Under the pieces are notes generated by a model, which was not told the origin of the DNA, did not search any database, and saw nothing but the letters and a program-made list of their open reading frames with translations. A stretch of 46,968 nucleotides of DNA, from NCBI GenBank assembly GCA_012517765.1, contig JAAYUI010000014.1:1-46968 (forward strand). Reading direction: 5' to 3'. The stretch is from Caldisericales bacterium. GTDB lineage: Bacteria; Caldisericota; Caldisericia; JAAYUI01. The translations under genes and the position numbers were made by a program. This document shows, piece after piece, positions 10,001 to 17,920 of this stretch (within the stretch, counting starts at the first letter, position 1; each line of letters begins with the position of its first letter).

Positions 10001-10181
10001 GTTTACTACATCAAGAATCCAGCTCAACCTCCAGAGGATTTGCCCGGGTAATCCTTTTGCAGAAGCTGAGGATTACAATATAAGGATCCAAGCAATCAAC
10101 TCGTCAACCAGGCAAACCATCGCGGAAGAGAAGTTCAAATATACGAAATGCCCCATAAAAGTAGGGAACGATGCCCCATAA
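7056..10181 (+). CDS. Secreted protein with CAON repeats and embedded HExxH (gluzincin-like) peptidase domain
   Basis: 1041 residues. The start is TTG 7056, 7 nt after GAGGAGG, and it opens directly into a signal peptide (KKIASALLAIVLFTSLPAG). Residues about 30-150 form a beta-rich domain of unknown type. Residues 165-290 hold two copper-amine-oxidase-N-like repeats (GRTMLPIRSLIETLG and GRTMVPLRFVSENLG, VELWIGKNTARVSG). Residues about 440-740 contain HELIH (569-573) followed by WFVEAVATG with Glu593, the HExxH...E pattern of gluzincin zinc peptidases. His569, His573 and Glu593 would bind zinc and Glu570 would be the catalytic base. The C-terminal third looks like beta-sandwich or fibronectin-like modules. 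The protein is probably an extracellular metalloprotease or a degenerate relative. It lies 144 bp downstream of the NHL protein gene but beyond a terminator, so it is probably transcribed separately. Confidence 0.85.
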   Translation: MKKIASALLAIVLFTSLPAGKTTAEEEEVVLFDNFTTSSPNFKNGPTKPTTFSTSQSYKIIGIGTVHFNNGKGSKNYGSISLKHEDGTVYGPWQSYAPPDVKGSEKIFWIVEPNVVIKPGKYEVIDSDKDTWSWTDESGGCGLALVAANKVKEQPSSGGPGGKAKTIVLTIGKPTMIVNGKSVEIEKGKNTGPIIIKGRTMLPIRSLIETLGGTIDWNSKEQKITLKLEGISVELWIGKNTARVSGREIIIDQPPVIVGGRTMVPLRFVSENLGCSIIWDAKAKTITVKFLGKLIPINGGLVGSDDELASVAFPPDFASSNTSASITMVSPPKDNFSGQYKVEVSAEKPGTFSVAIKANFKFDPKKDRVLAESLDEQTGQWVKCGDSLDYDPDAGVLYFNDNFAQSSKTITTFSTSGTMQAAPPQNARVYRAEHQQNWLDSGVNTVLPGSNFRITYFRAGRPCLGCLEDRVLDDSAWENRGSGGQNNDPTTDNYIEDLDKALNEAYERLTEFDGNSLFQPLQTPFDVIVMDCGRGVQGETAIGGGARRRMYISCNELDDYENMKLVSTHELIHVFQGQRYTNGRAGTNRWFVEAVATGLSAYITNVSEGAKRDYYTGGRSGFMDYENYLWTTFYSNNARSYYTCGLFVEWMLNVYGDSAITNIYSRAEELDLDRLSGFFSGAGTNLEDAFFTYCHNLMVNPLGGWGMNATIKANIVRGGTIKPNNKFSPQTKLVTFEGDVDVMSAQRVFLSTSAQITQTGLLVIDSSETKDGLRTISYDLVSSRSDDYANSGGPIDRYESTLPYRKTLSVMYFGSSSSSTRKGFDQMIINQGNRRRMHAKIQYYLLLEPIKTKFERGIVEWTTNELGNIPESYIKGYNIFLNGIKVSGKDPIKPAKGTISFKHSEILRNLDDRVQIQVVDKYGNTWPYIQESKQAKIKITDTKTDISSDTFTLYFTLSIENLPKGATPTYIIHLEDAPKPLEFTTSRIQLNLQRICPGNPFAEAEDYNIRIQAINSSTRQTIAEEKFKYTKCPIKVGNDAP

Positions 10182-10202
10182 AAAGTAAAATACAGGATGC
10201 AG

Positions 10203-10234
10203 TTTGGAGTGCCGAAGTTCTTCGGCACTCCAAA
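10203..10234. repeat. 15-bp perfect palindrome in convergent intergenic gap
   Basis: TTTGGAGTGCCGAAG and its exact reverse complement are separated by only TT. There is no T run on either side, so this is not a standard rho-independent terminator. It sits between the convergent genes ending at 10181 and 10408. Possible roles are a REP-like element, an mRNA 3-prime end stabiliser or a protein-binding palindrome. Confidence 0.7.
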
Positions 10235-10350
10235 ACAAAACACCTCACAGAAAACAAACCCTCCAGGCCAACGCGAGAATAGATAGGCAAAAGAACCAGC
10301 AACACCATTCAGCATTATGTAGTCCAAAAAAGAGCGTCTCCCTGAAATAG

Positions 10351-10381
10351 AAAAAGCCCCGGGTTTTGCCCGGGGCTTTTT
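10351..10381. terminator. Bidirectional terminator between convergent genes
   Basis: GCCCCGGG (10356-10363) pairs with CCCGGGGC (10369-10376) around TTTTG. It is flanked by AAAAA on the left and TTTTT on the right, so it can end transcripts from both the + strand gene ending at 10181 and the - strand gene ending at 10408. Confidence 0.9.
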
Positions 10382-10407
10382 GCTTTTGTTGTTACTTTAT
10401 AACAGCA

Positions 10408-13400
10408 TCACCTTGAGAAGCTAAAAGTAGCAGTTCTGGTTGTTTCGTCGTAGGTGACAATGCCACCAACTGCTTCGATGAATCCTCTCATCGGGACCAT
10501 CGTGCTGTTATAGTTGACCTTTCTGGATTTTGTTGCGGCAGATCCGATGTATGGTGCCTGGGCCATGACTTCAGTCTTGATCTCCCTTGTACCATCAGGG
10601 TGAATTGTCTGGAGCTGGTAGTCTTTCTTACCGACAACTGTCTCGAATATCATCACATCACCATTGGTTCTCTTGATGGTTATTGTAATCTTTCTGGTTG
10701 CACCATCGTAAGCAACGCTTCCGCCTTTCTCTGGAGTTGCTCCCAAGAGATTTTCGGCAAGATCACGAAGACCAACGAATGTGCTGTTCTGGTAGAGCTC
10801 TGGGGAAGTTTTGAGTGTTATGGTCCTTGGCACATTGTTTTCCGTTATAGTAACAGTTTTGACATCAGCCTGGTTGTTTGTCGGTATCCTCATTTGCAAT
10901 CTGGATTCAGTTGCACCATAGATTGTGACTGCAAGTGTGGCCTCGTTGCGGCTGGTCGAATTGTCCTTTGCCTTGACCATAAAGGTGTTGTTGCCAGGAT
11001 TGACGATGACGTTTGCTGCCCAGTTGCCATTGGCGTTCATAGTTGCCGGAACACCATTGATTGTCACTTCTGACACGCCAGATTCGTCTTCAACCTTGAC
11101 TTCGACTGTTGACGGGCCAATCGGTGAGTTTCCACCATTTATGGTTGGCTTCACAAGTGTGATCCTTGGCGGGGTATTGTCCGGAATACCTATGGTAACA
11201 GTTGCTGTTGCGGTCATTCCTGCCGCAGAAACTGTTATGAGTCCTGCCTGTCCTGGTGAACCAAGGGCAGTGAAGAGACCGCTTTCTGATATTGCACCAA
11301 GCGTCTGCGGTGTCACTGTCCAGCTAAACTTGATTCCTGGTATCTGCTGGCCAGTCTGTCCATAAGCAACAGCCGTGAACTGCTGGGTCGTGTTCGGGGC
11401 GACAATCACCGACTTCGGCGTGAGGTCAATTCTCGTCACCTGGACGATGTTGACGATAGCTGTTCCGGACTTGTCTCCAGACTGGGCGATGATTACACAC
11501 ATGCCAGGCTTTGAGGCGATAAAGACGCCATTGGTGCTGATTGTCCCATAGTCTGGCGGATTGACCGACCATGAAATCGGGGCACCGGAGATTTCAAAGC
11601 CATTCTTGTCTTTGACGATTGCCTTGAATGCCTGGGTCTCGCCCATGTTCATTGTGATATTGGATGGGGAAACAGTGATAGTTTCAATCTGGCCTGATGC
11701 CATGACTGTTATCGTGGAGGTTCCACAAACACCGGCTGAGCAGGCCTTTACAGTTCCAGTGCCTGCAATGGCACCAGCAGTAAATTTGCCGTTTGCATCA
11801 AAGATTCCAAGACCAGCTGGCTCTACAGACCAGGCTATTGGAACATTCATCGGGTTTCCAAGATCATCGTAGGCCTGAGCCATGAATTCCTTTGTGCTAC
11901 CCATTGCAACAGTTGCTGTTGGCGGAGTGACAACAATTCTTGCCGGTCTATTGACGACATTGACTGTAGTCATGCCTTCCTTGCCATGGGCTCTTGCCCA
12001 GACATGGCAGGTTGTGCCAGCAGTTGTTGGCGCACTGTAGACACCAGACGGGGTAATTGTTCCGCAATCTGCTGCCCAGGTGAATGTTACACCCTGAAGT
12101 TCCTTGCCGGCCGTGTCAAATGCCTTTGCTCCAAATATCTGCTGTGAGCCAGGTGCAAGCGCGATGCTTGGACCAGGGTTCAAAACAATCTTGTCAACCT
12201 GGACCTGCGGGCCGGTGTTGATTCTGACACACAAACAAATTGTTTTATCATCTTGCAGATATACCTTTACTTCAGTTGCACCTGGTGTAGCAGAAAGATT
12301 GAGGACAACTGATGCAAGACCCTGATCGTTTGTCTGCACAAGTGAAGAGGAGCTGAACGATGAAGGCGGCTGGACTGTATTGGTAATTTCAAAACCAACA
12401 TAAACTCCAGGAACACCGTTTGAGCCTGATGTGAGCTGCGCAACTATAGAGATTGCCTGTCCGGCTGTTGCAGCAGTGTCCTTACAGGTGCACGGCAACT
12501 CGCCAGTAATAGGTGCGGGAATTTGAGGAGATATAATTTTCAACTCCATGGATTTCAAATCATTATCGGCCGTAATTTCATAAGGATCTGAAAGGATTGG
12601 AGTCTGTTCCTGGGAAGTCTGTACAAACAATTGATATGATCCAGCCTTTTTAGGATTTTGAACGGCACCCTTTTTCTTTTCATCAAATTGTCTGCCAGGC
12701 CTATTGAGTGTCATTACAACATCCGGGGTCATGATGTTGTTGTCCGGATCAACAGCTATATCTACTGGGGTAGTAAAAACAAGCTGAGAACCATAATCTC
12801 CCTTTGTTACTCTGATTTGTGGCGAAGTTCTCAGAGCAACTGCTTTACTTATCTGGTAAGATTCTGGAAGAACTGGCGCCATTGTTCTTGCTTCTGTGAT
12901 ACCAGTTGATATGGCTTCGACAAGGGATTCACCGGCAACTTCTTCGAATGTGTCGTAATCGGCTGTTATAATATCGCCATCTTTTACAACATGCGAAGAA
13001 AACCTTATTTCACCACTTTCAAAATTGATCGTGTAATCCGAACCAGCTCTTAGAAGATAGGGATTATTTGGATCAATGTTTGGTGCTCTCCAGAGCCTGA
13101 AGCAGTAATCGAGTGGATCTATAATAGGGTTAATAGCGGGAGCATGCAACAATTTTCCAATTCCTCTCTGGGCATCAACATATACATGTTCGTCTTTGTG
13201 TCCAACCGTAAGACATGGATCAGCACCAGGTCCCATGGCCTGCTTGCCATCTGCATACTTGTAGTTGGCAAGAATGATTTCATATGGCTTGAGTGCCCTG
13301 CGGAACCTGATAAGTCCGGTTGCAAGATCAATTTCGTAATCTGCACACTTGAACTCGACAAGTTCGGTTTCCTGACCACCCCTGCCCCTCCAGAGTGTTA

Positions 13401-15807
13401 CAAATGAAGCTCTATATGGAAAAGCAAGCGTTCCTTCTGTGATAACCGTCCCCCTGTCAATGTATTCAGTAGAAGATCCATTGATTTCTGTCAGAAGTGC
13501 AGATGATGGGAAGTATGTTTCGTTGCGAGATTTATAGATTCTGTAGGATTTCGCATAAGGAACGGCACGCCAAGATATCTTGACGGCATTCTGCGTTCCC
13601 TGGGCAAAATTCACTTCCATTGAATCTGAAGGTTCACCTTCACCATACATATTTACTGCAGCAACCCTAATAAACCATTTACCACTCCCTGTCAGCTGTG
13701 TCGAACCACCTGGAAGTGTTATCGGTTCTGCCTTAATGTATGCTGGTGGTTGTGGTGGCTCAAGTGTTGGAAGAATAACAAGGGAATTGGAATCCAGTTT
13801 TGCAGTTTTTGTGCCAGCCTGTGCGTATGGTACAATTATTTTGTTTTCGATTCTTGCCCAGCCACGCGTAAGCGTCCTGCCGAGAAGAGGGAAATTATTG
13901 CCAACCGATTTATTGCCAAAAGATGTTACTCCGACAGGAACGAGCCTTATGTCATTAAGACTAACAGAACCACTGCCATCGACATCATCGTAAATATATT
14001 CGCCAGGCTCAAAAGTATTATTTATTCTGATATTTTCAGTATGTGAGCAGTGTGTTGTAAAAACACGAGTTAAATCATCTGGGCTTACCAAACTCATGGG
14101 GAATGTAGTCGATGAAAGCGGAATAGCGTCCAGTTCTCCAGTTTTTACAATTGAACCGGCTGAATAGGATACAAGTACTGGCCCCTGATTTATCTCGACA
14201 CTGGTGAGGCGGACATCCCCCGGGGTTACATCATTCGAACCATCCATATCGCGATACATCCATCCATCTAGAACCGGATTAGGATTAGGTGGTGGAGCGG
14301 GCGGAAAAGTAGGAGGACATGCATTTCCTGCTATTGGGGTCGATATCTCTGTATTGTTAGAGCCTCTTATAAAATCTGCTCCGGTATAGTTCACAAAGTT
14401 TGTACCAATAGCAGTTCTGTTAAATGTTATTAATTCAGCTTTCGTGATCTGGGATGTGTTGAATGGAACAAGTTGATTGTTCACATCAGCCTCTCCAGTT
14501 GAGGTAATACCAATAATTGAAGTTGGCATATAAGCTGCAACCGACCACGATGACAATCTGATATCCCCAGGAACAGGGGTTGTTCCCAGTGTTGTGCGCC
14601 CTGTGCCATTTTTGTATATGGGTTCTCCCGGATCATAAACAGCATCGACACTCAAAAAAACCTCTTCTTCACCGGAGATGATTTTAAAATCTATAAGTCT
14701 TGTGCCAACATCTCTGTTCCCTGGGCCGACTAATGACAATATGGAATAATATGTCATGGCACCATTGCTCATTATTGCAACAGTGCTAAGTCTTACATCT
14801 CCAGCATCAACGAGATAATTTGAGTTGCAATCCTGGTAAATGGCCTCCCCTGGATCATACGATCCGGGAGTCTGGCCATTGTCTGCATGTCTTGTATTTG
14901 TGCCACTAAAGGTCTGTAATGGGGCAGTAGAGATTCGGCCACCAGCATCCGGATCATTGAAGGCAACAGTGGTCAGTGGTGGGAAATAGACGATGCCTGT
15001 TAGCATGCTGTCACCAAATGAAACGGTGCCCGACTGGTCCCTGTCGTCAAACAGATAGTCTCCCTCGTTGTATATTCCATCCTCATTAACATCGACCATA
15101 GTCAACCTGATCAGTGACAGTGGCTGTAAAGGGAAACTGGGTGATGTGGTATCACAATCACCACAATCGCCATCTCCTGAGGCCACAATGGAGTTTTGTT
15201 TTGCATCTCCTCCGCCAACATCAGGCCAACCAGGAGTAGTAACAGGAGGACCAGCAATGATGACGCCTTTTACAACCATCAAGCGCCTGTCGCCTGGTGA
15301 TATGCGGCCGTTGTGGTCCCTGTCTTCGTAGACCCATTCACCTGGATCAAACGTTCCATTATTGTTCCTTGGGTCTCCGGTCGGGAAGCATCTATCGAAG
15401 AACTTCACATCTGCCTGTTTTGGCATCATTGTGTAGTCTTCATTGGCTTCATAAGTGTAGGAGGCCCTGATCATGTCTCCCTCGCGCAATGGGTTTGTAA
15501 ATGTTATATCACCAGTCGCGAAGTTGAGCTTGTAGTCGGCTCCAATCTGGAGTTTGGGATTAATGGAGATTACCGAGGAAGACACATACTCCGGAACCGT
15601 AGTCTCATTTGGGAGAGTGACGGTTATGGAGTCCTTGTTTGCCTCCAATGGTCTCGTGACGTTAAAACCAATCTGATATGAGGCCATCTTTCCGGCCGTC
15701 CTCGGATACGGTACAACCTTGACTTTGCTGACATCAGCAAAGGTTGGTGCCACTGGTATCGAGAGGAACAGCAAAGCAACCAAAGCTAGAGAAAGCAGAC
15801 GTTTCAT
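10408..15807 (-). CDS. Giant secreted protein with EF-hand/dockerin-like repeats, Big2 domains and CAON module
   Basis: 1799 residues. I chose ATG 15807 because it opens into a signal peptide (MKRLLSLALVALLFLSIPVAPTFA) and has AAAGGAG upstream; a longer frame to 15900 would overlap the regulator gene. Residues about 150-620 contain six repeats, each with a PGE-type lead-in and an acidic calcium-loop pattern such as YDDVDGSGSVSLNDIRL or YRDMDGSNDVTPGDVRL, spaced roughly 70-120 residues. A fibronectin-III-like stretch (about 680-800) follows. Four consecutive Big2-type Ig-like domains (about 1200-1540) come next, then one more Ig-like domain and a C-terminal double copper-amine-oxidase-N-like module (about 1650-1799). 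It is likely a long, calcium-stiffened surface or matrix protein. It begins 64 bp after the sigma-54 response regulator gene on the same strand, so it may be co-transcribed with it. No catalytic motif was seen. Confidence 0.85.
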   Translation of the reverse strand: MKRLLSLALVALLFLSIPVAPTFADVSKVKVVPYPRTAGKMASYQIGFNVTRPLEANKDSITVTLPNETTVPEYVSSSVISINPKLQIGADYKLNFATGDITFTNPLREGDMIRASYTYEANEDYTMMPKQADVKFFDRCFPTGDPRNNNGTFDPGEWVYEDRDHNGRISPGDRRLMVVKGVIIAGPPVTTPGWPDVGGGDAKQNSIVASGDGDCGDCDTTSPSFPLQPLSLIRLTMVDVNEDGIYNEGDYLFDDRDQSGTVSFGDSMLTGIVYFPPLTTVAFNDPDAGGRISTAPLQTFSGTNTRHADNGQTPGSYDPGEAIYQDCNSNYLVDAGDVRLSTVAIMSNGAMTYYSILSLVGPGNRDVGTRLIDFKIISGEEEVFLSVDAVYDPGEPIYKNGTGRTTLGTTPVPGDIRLSSWSVAAYMPTSIIGITSTGEADVNNQLVPFNTSQITKAELITFNRTAIGTNFVNYTGADFIRGSNNTEISTPIAGNACPPTFPPAPPPNPNPVLDGWMYRDMDGSNDVTPGDVRLTSVEINQGPVLVSYSAGSIVKTGELDAIPLSSTTFPMSLVSPDDLTRVFTTHCSHTENIRINNTFEPGEYIYDDVDGSGSVSLNDIRLVPVGVTSFGNKSVGNNFPLLGRTLTRGWARIENKIIVPYAQAGTKTAKLDSNSLVILPTLEPPQPPAYIKAEPITLPGGSTQLTGSGKWFIRVAAVNMYGEGEPSDSMEVNFAQGTQNAVKISWRAVPYAKSYRIYKSRNETYFPSSALLTEINGSSTEYIDRGTVITEGTLAFPYRASFVTLWRGRGGQETELVEFKCADYEIDLATGLIRFRRALKPYEIILANYKYADGKQAMGPGADPCLTVGHKDEHVYVDAQRGIGKLLHAPAINPIIDPLDYCFRLWRAPNIDPNNPYLLRAGSDYTINFESGEIRFSSHVVKDGDIITADYDTFEEVAGESLVEAISTGITEARTMAPVLPESYQISKAVALRTSPQIRVTKGDYGSQLVFTTPVDIAVDPDNNIMTPDVVMTLNRPGRQFDEKKKGAVQNPKKAGSYQLFVQTSQEQTPILSDPYEITADNDLKSMELKIISPQIPAPITGELPCTCKDTAATAGQAISIVAQLTSGSNGVPGVYVGFEITNTVQPPSSFSSSSLVQTNDQGLASVVLNLSATPGATEVKVYLQDDKTICLCVRINTGPQVQVDKIVLNPGPSIALAPGSQQIFGAKAFDTAGKELQGVTFTWAADCGTITPSGVYSAPTTAGTTCHVWARAHGKEGMTTVNVVNRPARIVVTPPTATVAMGSTKEFMAQAYDDLGNPMNVPIAWSVEPAGLGIFDANGKFTAGAIAGTGTVKACSAGVCGTSTITVMASGQIETITVSPSNITMNMGETQAFKAIVKDKNGFEISGAPISWSVNPPDYGTISTNGVFIASKPGMCVIIAQSGDKSGTAIVNIVQVTRIDLTPKSVIVAPNTTQQFTAVAYGQTGQQIPGIKFSWTVTPQTLGAISESGLFTALGSPGQAGLITVSAAGMTATATVTIGIPDNTPPRITLVKPTINGGNSPIGPSTVEVKVEDESGVSEVTINGVPATMNANGNWAANVIVNPGNNTFMVKAKDNSTSRNEATLAVTIYGATESRLQMRIPTNNQADVKTVTITENNVPRTITLKTSPELYQNSTFVGLRDLAENLLGATPEKGGSVAYDGATRKITITIKRTNGDVMIFETVVGKKDYQLQTIHPDGTREIKTEVMAQAPYIGSAATKSRKVNYNSTMVPMRGFIEAVGGIVTYDETTRTATFSFSR

Positions 15808-15871
15808 AGCATTTGCTCCTTTCTTAAACGCACTTTTCGTGCGAACCATCGCAAACTCGTCTGTTATTACA

Positions 15872-17287
15872 TTATATTTCATTGTCTGGTTCAATCTCAT
15901 CTAGACCTATGTTGTACTCCTGAATCTTTGTGTACAACGAACGCCTCGGTATCCCAAGGAGCTCCGCAGCTTTTGTGCGGTTGCCTTTGGTCTCCTTCAG
16001 CGCTCTCTTTATTAATCCGGCTTCAAGCTCCTCAACAGCCTCATGGAGCTTTGGCATGGCACCTTTGTTCTGAAACATCGGTTCTCTTGCCTTATAAGAA
16101 GTAATCGTGTGCGGTAAATATTCTGGAAGAATTAATGGCGAATTGGCGATGATGACTGCCCTGGCAATTGCATTTTCAAGCTCGCGGACGTTTCCCGGCC
16201 AATCATAATCACCAAGGAACTTCATTGCCTGGGGCGAAACACCAGCAATGATTTTATTATATTTCGAGCAGTATTTTTTTATGAAATGATCAACAAGGTC
16301 CTGAATGTCTTCCTTGCGCTCGCGAAGCGGCGGAAGGGTTATTGTCACTACATTCAGCCTGTAATAGAGATCTTCCCTGAAACGCTTTTCCCTGACCAGT
16401 GTTTCAAGGTCCTGGTTTGTGGCCGCTATTACCCTGGCTTCGGAGATGAGGACTTCCTTTCCCCCAACCCTGTCATAAGTTCTGTCCTGGAGGACCCTGA
16501 GGACTTTTGCCTGAAGCGGGAGACTCATGTCTCCGACTTCGTCGAGGAATATCGTTCCGTCAGCGGCCTGCTCAAATTTTCCCTTGTGGACAGAAACAGC
16601 ATCAGTGAAGGCGCCCTTTTCATGACCAAAAAGTTCAGATTCAAGGAGGCCTTCCGGGATGGCAGCACAGTTGACAGCGACAAAGGGCTTGTCTCTGCGG
16701 TTAGAGTTCATAAAGATGGCCCTGGCAACGACATCTTTTCCTGTGCCAGATTCGCCCCTTATGAGCACTGTGGCATCAGATTCTGCGATCCTGCCAATAG
16801 ATTTGTAAACTTGTTGCATTGCAGGGGAACTACCAATCAGTTCCTCAAGCCTGAAGCTTGCAGTCATACCCGTCTTGAGGGAAAACACCTCCGCTGTCAA
16901 CTCCCTAAGTTGGAGCGCCTTGCGGATCTGTATCCTCATTTCTTCAATATCAAAGGGTTTAGTTATGTAATCGTAAGCGCCCTGCTTCATTGCCTCGATG
17001 GCAATATCGGATGACCCGTAGGCTGTCATAAGAATTACAGGCACGTCTATACCAGATTCTTTCATTTTCTTGAATGTCTTGATGCCATCCATGACCGGCA
17101 TCCTGACATCCATTACAATGGCGTCGGGAAGGCTTTTCTTCGTTTTTTCAAGGGCCTCTTTTCCATCAGATGCAAATATGACAGACCAGCCCTCTTCTTC
17201 GCAGATTTCTTTAAGAAGGTCCCTTATTCCCTCTTCATCATCTGCAATTAAAACTGTGTGCTTTCTGCCTGCCATGCTTCCTTTCAT
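15872..17287 (-). CDS. NtrC-family sigma-54-dependent response regulator
   Basis: About 471 residues with the full three-domain plan. The receiver domain has acidic pocket ADDEEG and phospho-acceptor Asp60 in MDVRMP. The AAA+ sigma-54 interaction domain has Walker A GESGTGKD and the loop motif GAFTDA, where most relatives have GAFTGA; the sigma-54-contacting Thr is kept. The Fis-type helix-turn-helix at the end reads NRTKAAELLGIPRRSLYTKI. Start choice is between ATG 17287 and ATG 17275 (AAAGGA close upstream of the second); 17287 is used here. No sensor kinase gene is in the window, so it is an orphan locally. A strong sigma-70 promoter lies just upstream, and a palindromic site sits about 45 bp beyond it. 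The giant Big2-domain protein gene follows at 64 bp and could be a partner or target. No clean sigma-54 promoter was found in the window. Confidence 0.95.
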   Translation of the reverse strand: MKGSMAGRKHTVLIADDEEGIRDLLKEICEEEGWSVIFASDGKEALEKTKKSLPDAIVMDVRMPVMDGIKTFKKMKESGIDVPVILMTAYGSSDIAIEAMKQGAYDYITKPFDIEEMRIQIRKALQLRELTAEVFSLKTGMTASFRLEELIGSSPAMQQVYKSIGRIAESDATVLIRGESGTGKDVVARAIFMNSNRRDKPFVAVNCAAIPEGLLESELFGHEKGAFTDAVSVHKGKFEQAADGTIFLDEVGDMSLPLQAKVLRVLQDRTYDRVGGKEVLISEARVIAATNQDLETLVREKRFREDLYYRLNVVTITLPPLRERKEDIQDLVDHFIKKYCSKYNKIIAGVSPQAMKFLGDYDWPGNVRELENAIARAVIIANSPLILPEYLPHTITSYKAREPMFQNKGAMPKLHEAVEELEAGLIKRALKETKGNRTKAAELLGIPRRSLYTKIQEYNIGLDEIEPDNEI

Positions 17288-17319
17288 GATGATCCCGGAT
17301 TTAATTCTAAATCGGCTGC

Positions 17320-17348
17320 AGTCTAACAAATAAAAGTGTGTTTGTCAA
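17320..17348 (-). promoter_or_regulatory. Promoter of the sigma-54 activator gene
   Basis: On the minus strand TTGACA (17343-17348), exactly 17 nt, then TAGACT (17320-17325). This predicts a start near 17313 and a leader of about 26 nt before ATG 17287. It is a near-consensus housekeeping promoter. Confidence 0.75.
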
Positions 17349-17384
17349 GCCCCTTTTTTCAATATTGTGAAAAAGTATCCCATA

Positions 17385-17413
17385 TTGACATGTGCTAATT
17401 CAGCACAAATATT
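17385..17413 (+). promoter_or_regulatory. Divergent promoter whose spacer is a perfect palindrome (candidate operator)
   Basis: On the plus strand TTGACA (17385-17390) is followed by the 17-nt palindrome TGTGCTAATTCAGCACA (17391-17407) and then AATATT. Six-base arms TGTGCT/AGCACA around AATTC fill exactly the -35/-10 spacer, the usual geometry for a repressor-blocked promoter. The -10 match is only 4 of 6. No convincing gene lies downstream on this strand. Confidence 0.45.
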
Positions 17414-17883
17414 GCATTTATCTACATTTCTTCGCATACATTATTTTATGAAAATATTACGCTCATCGCACATATTCTTAAGAATTTTAGTTTTTATTAT
17501 AGCAAAAGACTGGCATCATTGGTTTGGGTCTTTTTCTTACGCTATATCAGTATGCATATTGATTATGATTAGGATATATTATGCAACATATTATGTTTTA
17601 GAGCATAATATATAATGATATAGTGACATTTAGCTAGTCATTACAGTTTTATACCAATATGCCTATCTAACACCGTTAGTTTCAAAACACAGACGAACAT
17701 AATATAAAAGCTACTTTCTATAGATTACGAATAATGCTGGTGTCAATGATTTAAAAAGTCAAAAAAAGTGATGAAATATAGATCAATACTAAGAATTATC
17801 TATCTTCATAATGGAGATTCGGTTTACTATGACCAGAGATAGATGTGGATATGGTATACACTAATGTAACCTATAATAAAAAA
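17414..17883. other. AT-rich gene-free region, possible untranslated transcript
   Basis: No frame here has a ribosome site. A 55-codon frame from ATG 17449 (+) is hydrophobic but lacks any start signal and is probably chance. The stretch has an 11-bp inverted repeat, ATATATTATGC (17574-17584) against GCATAATATAT (17603-17613), with a smaller stem AACATA/TATGTT in the loop. A plus-strand transcript from the palindromic promoter would run about 490 nt to the bidirectional terminator at 17884. A remnant of an old gene is equally possible. Confidence 0.5.
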
Positions 17884-17907
17884 GCCCCCGAAAAATCGGG
17901 GGCTTTT
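17884..17907 (-). terminator. Terminator of the fab/acc operon
   Basis: GCCCCCGA (17884-17891) pairs with TCGGGGGC (17896-17903) around AAAA. A runs to the left give the U tract for the minus-strand operon ending at accA, and TTTT on the right could serve plus-strand transcripts. Confidence 0.9.
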
Positions 17908-17920
17908 AAATATTATCTGA

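Noticed and set aside
15808-15900. N-terminal extension of the giant Big2 protein up to 15900
   Set aside because: It would overlap the regulator gene and place the signal peptide in the middle of the protein; ATG 15807 has a ribosome site.
17401-17417. Sigma-54-like match CAGCACAAATATTGCA on the plus strand
   Set aside because: The near-invariant GG of the -24 element is AG here, and no gene lies downstream; the housekeeping promoter reading is simpler.
17367-17615. 82-codon plus-strand frame, with inner 55-codon version from ATG 17449
   Set aside because: No ribosome site; hydrophobic content follows from AT-rich DNA; the start lies before or at the palindromic promoter.
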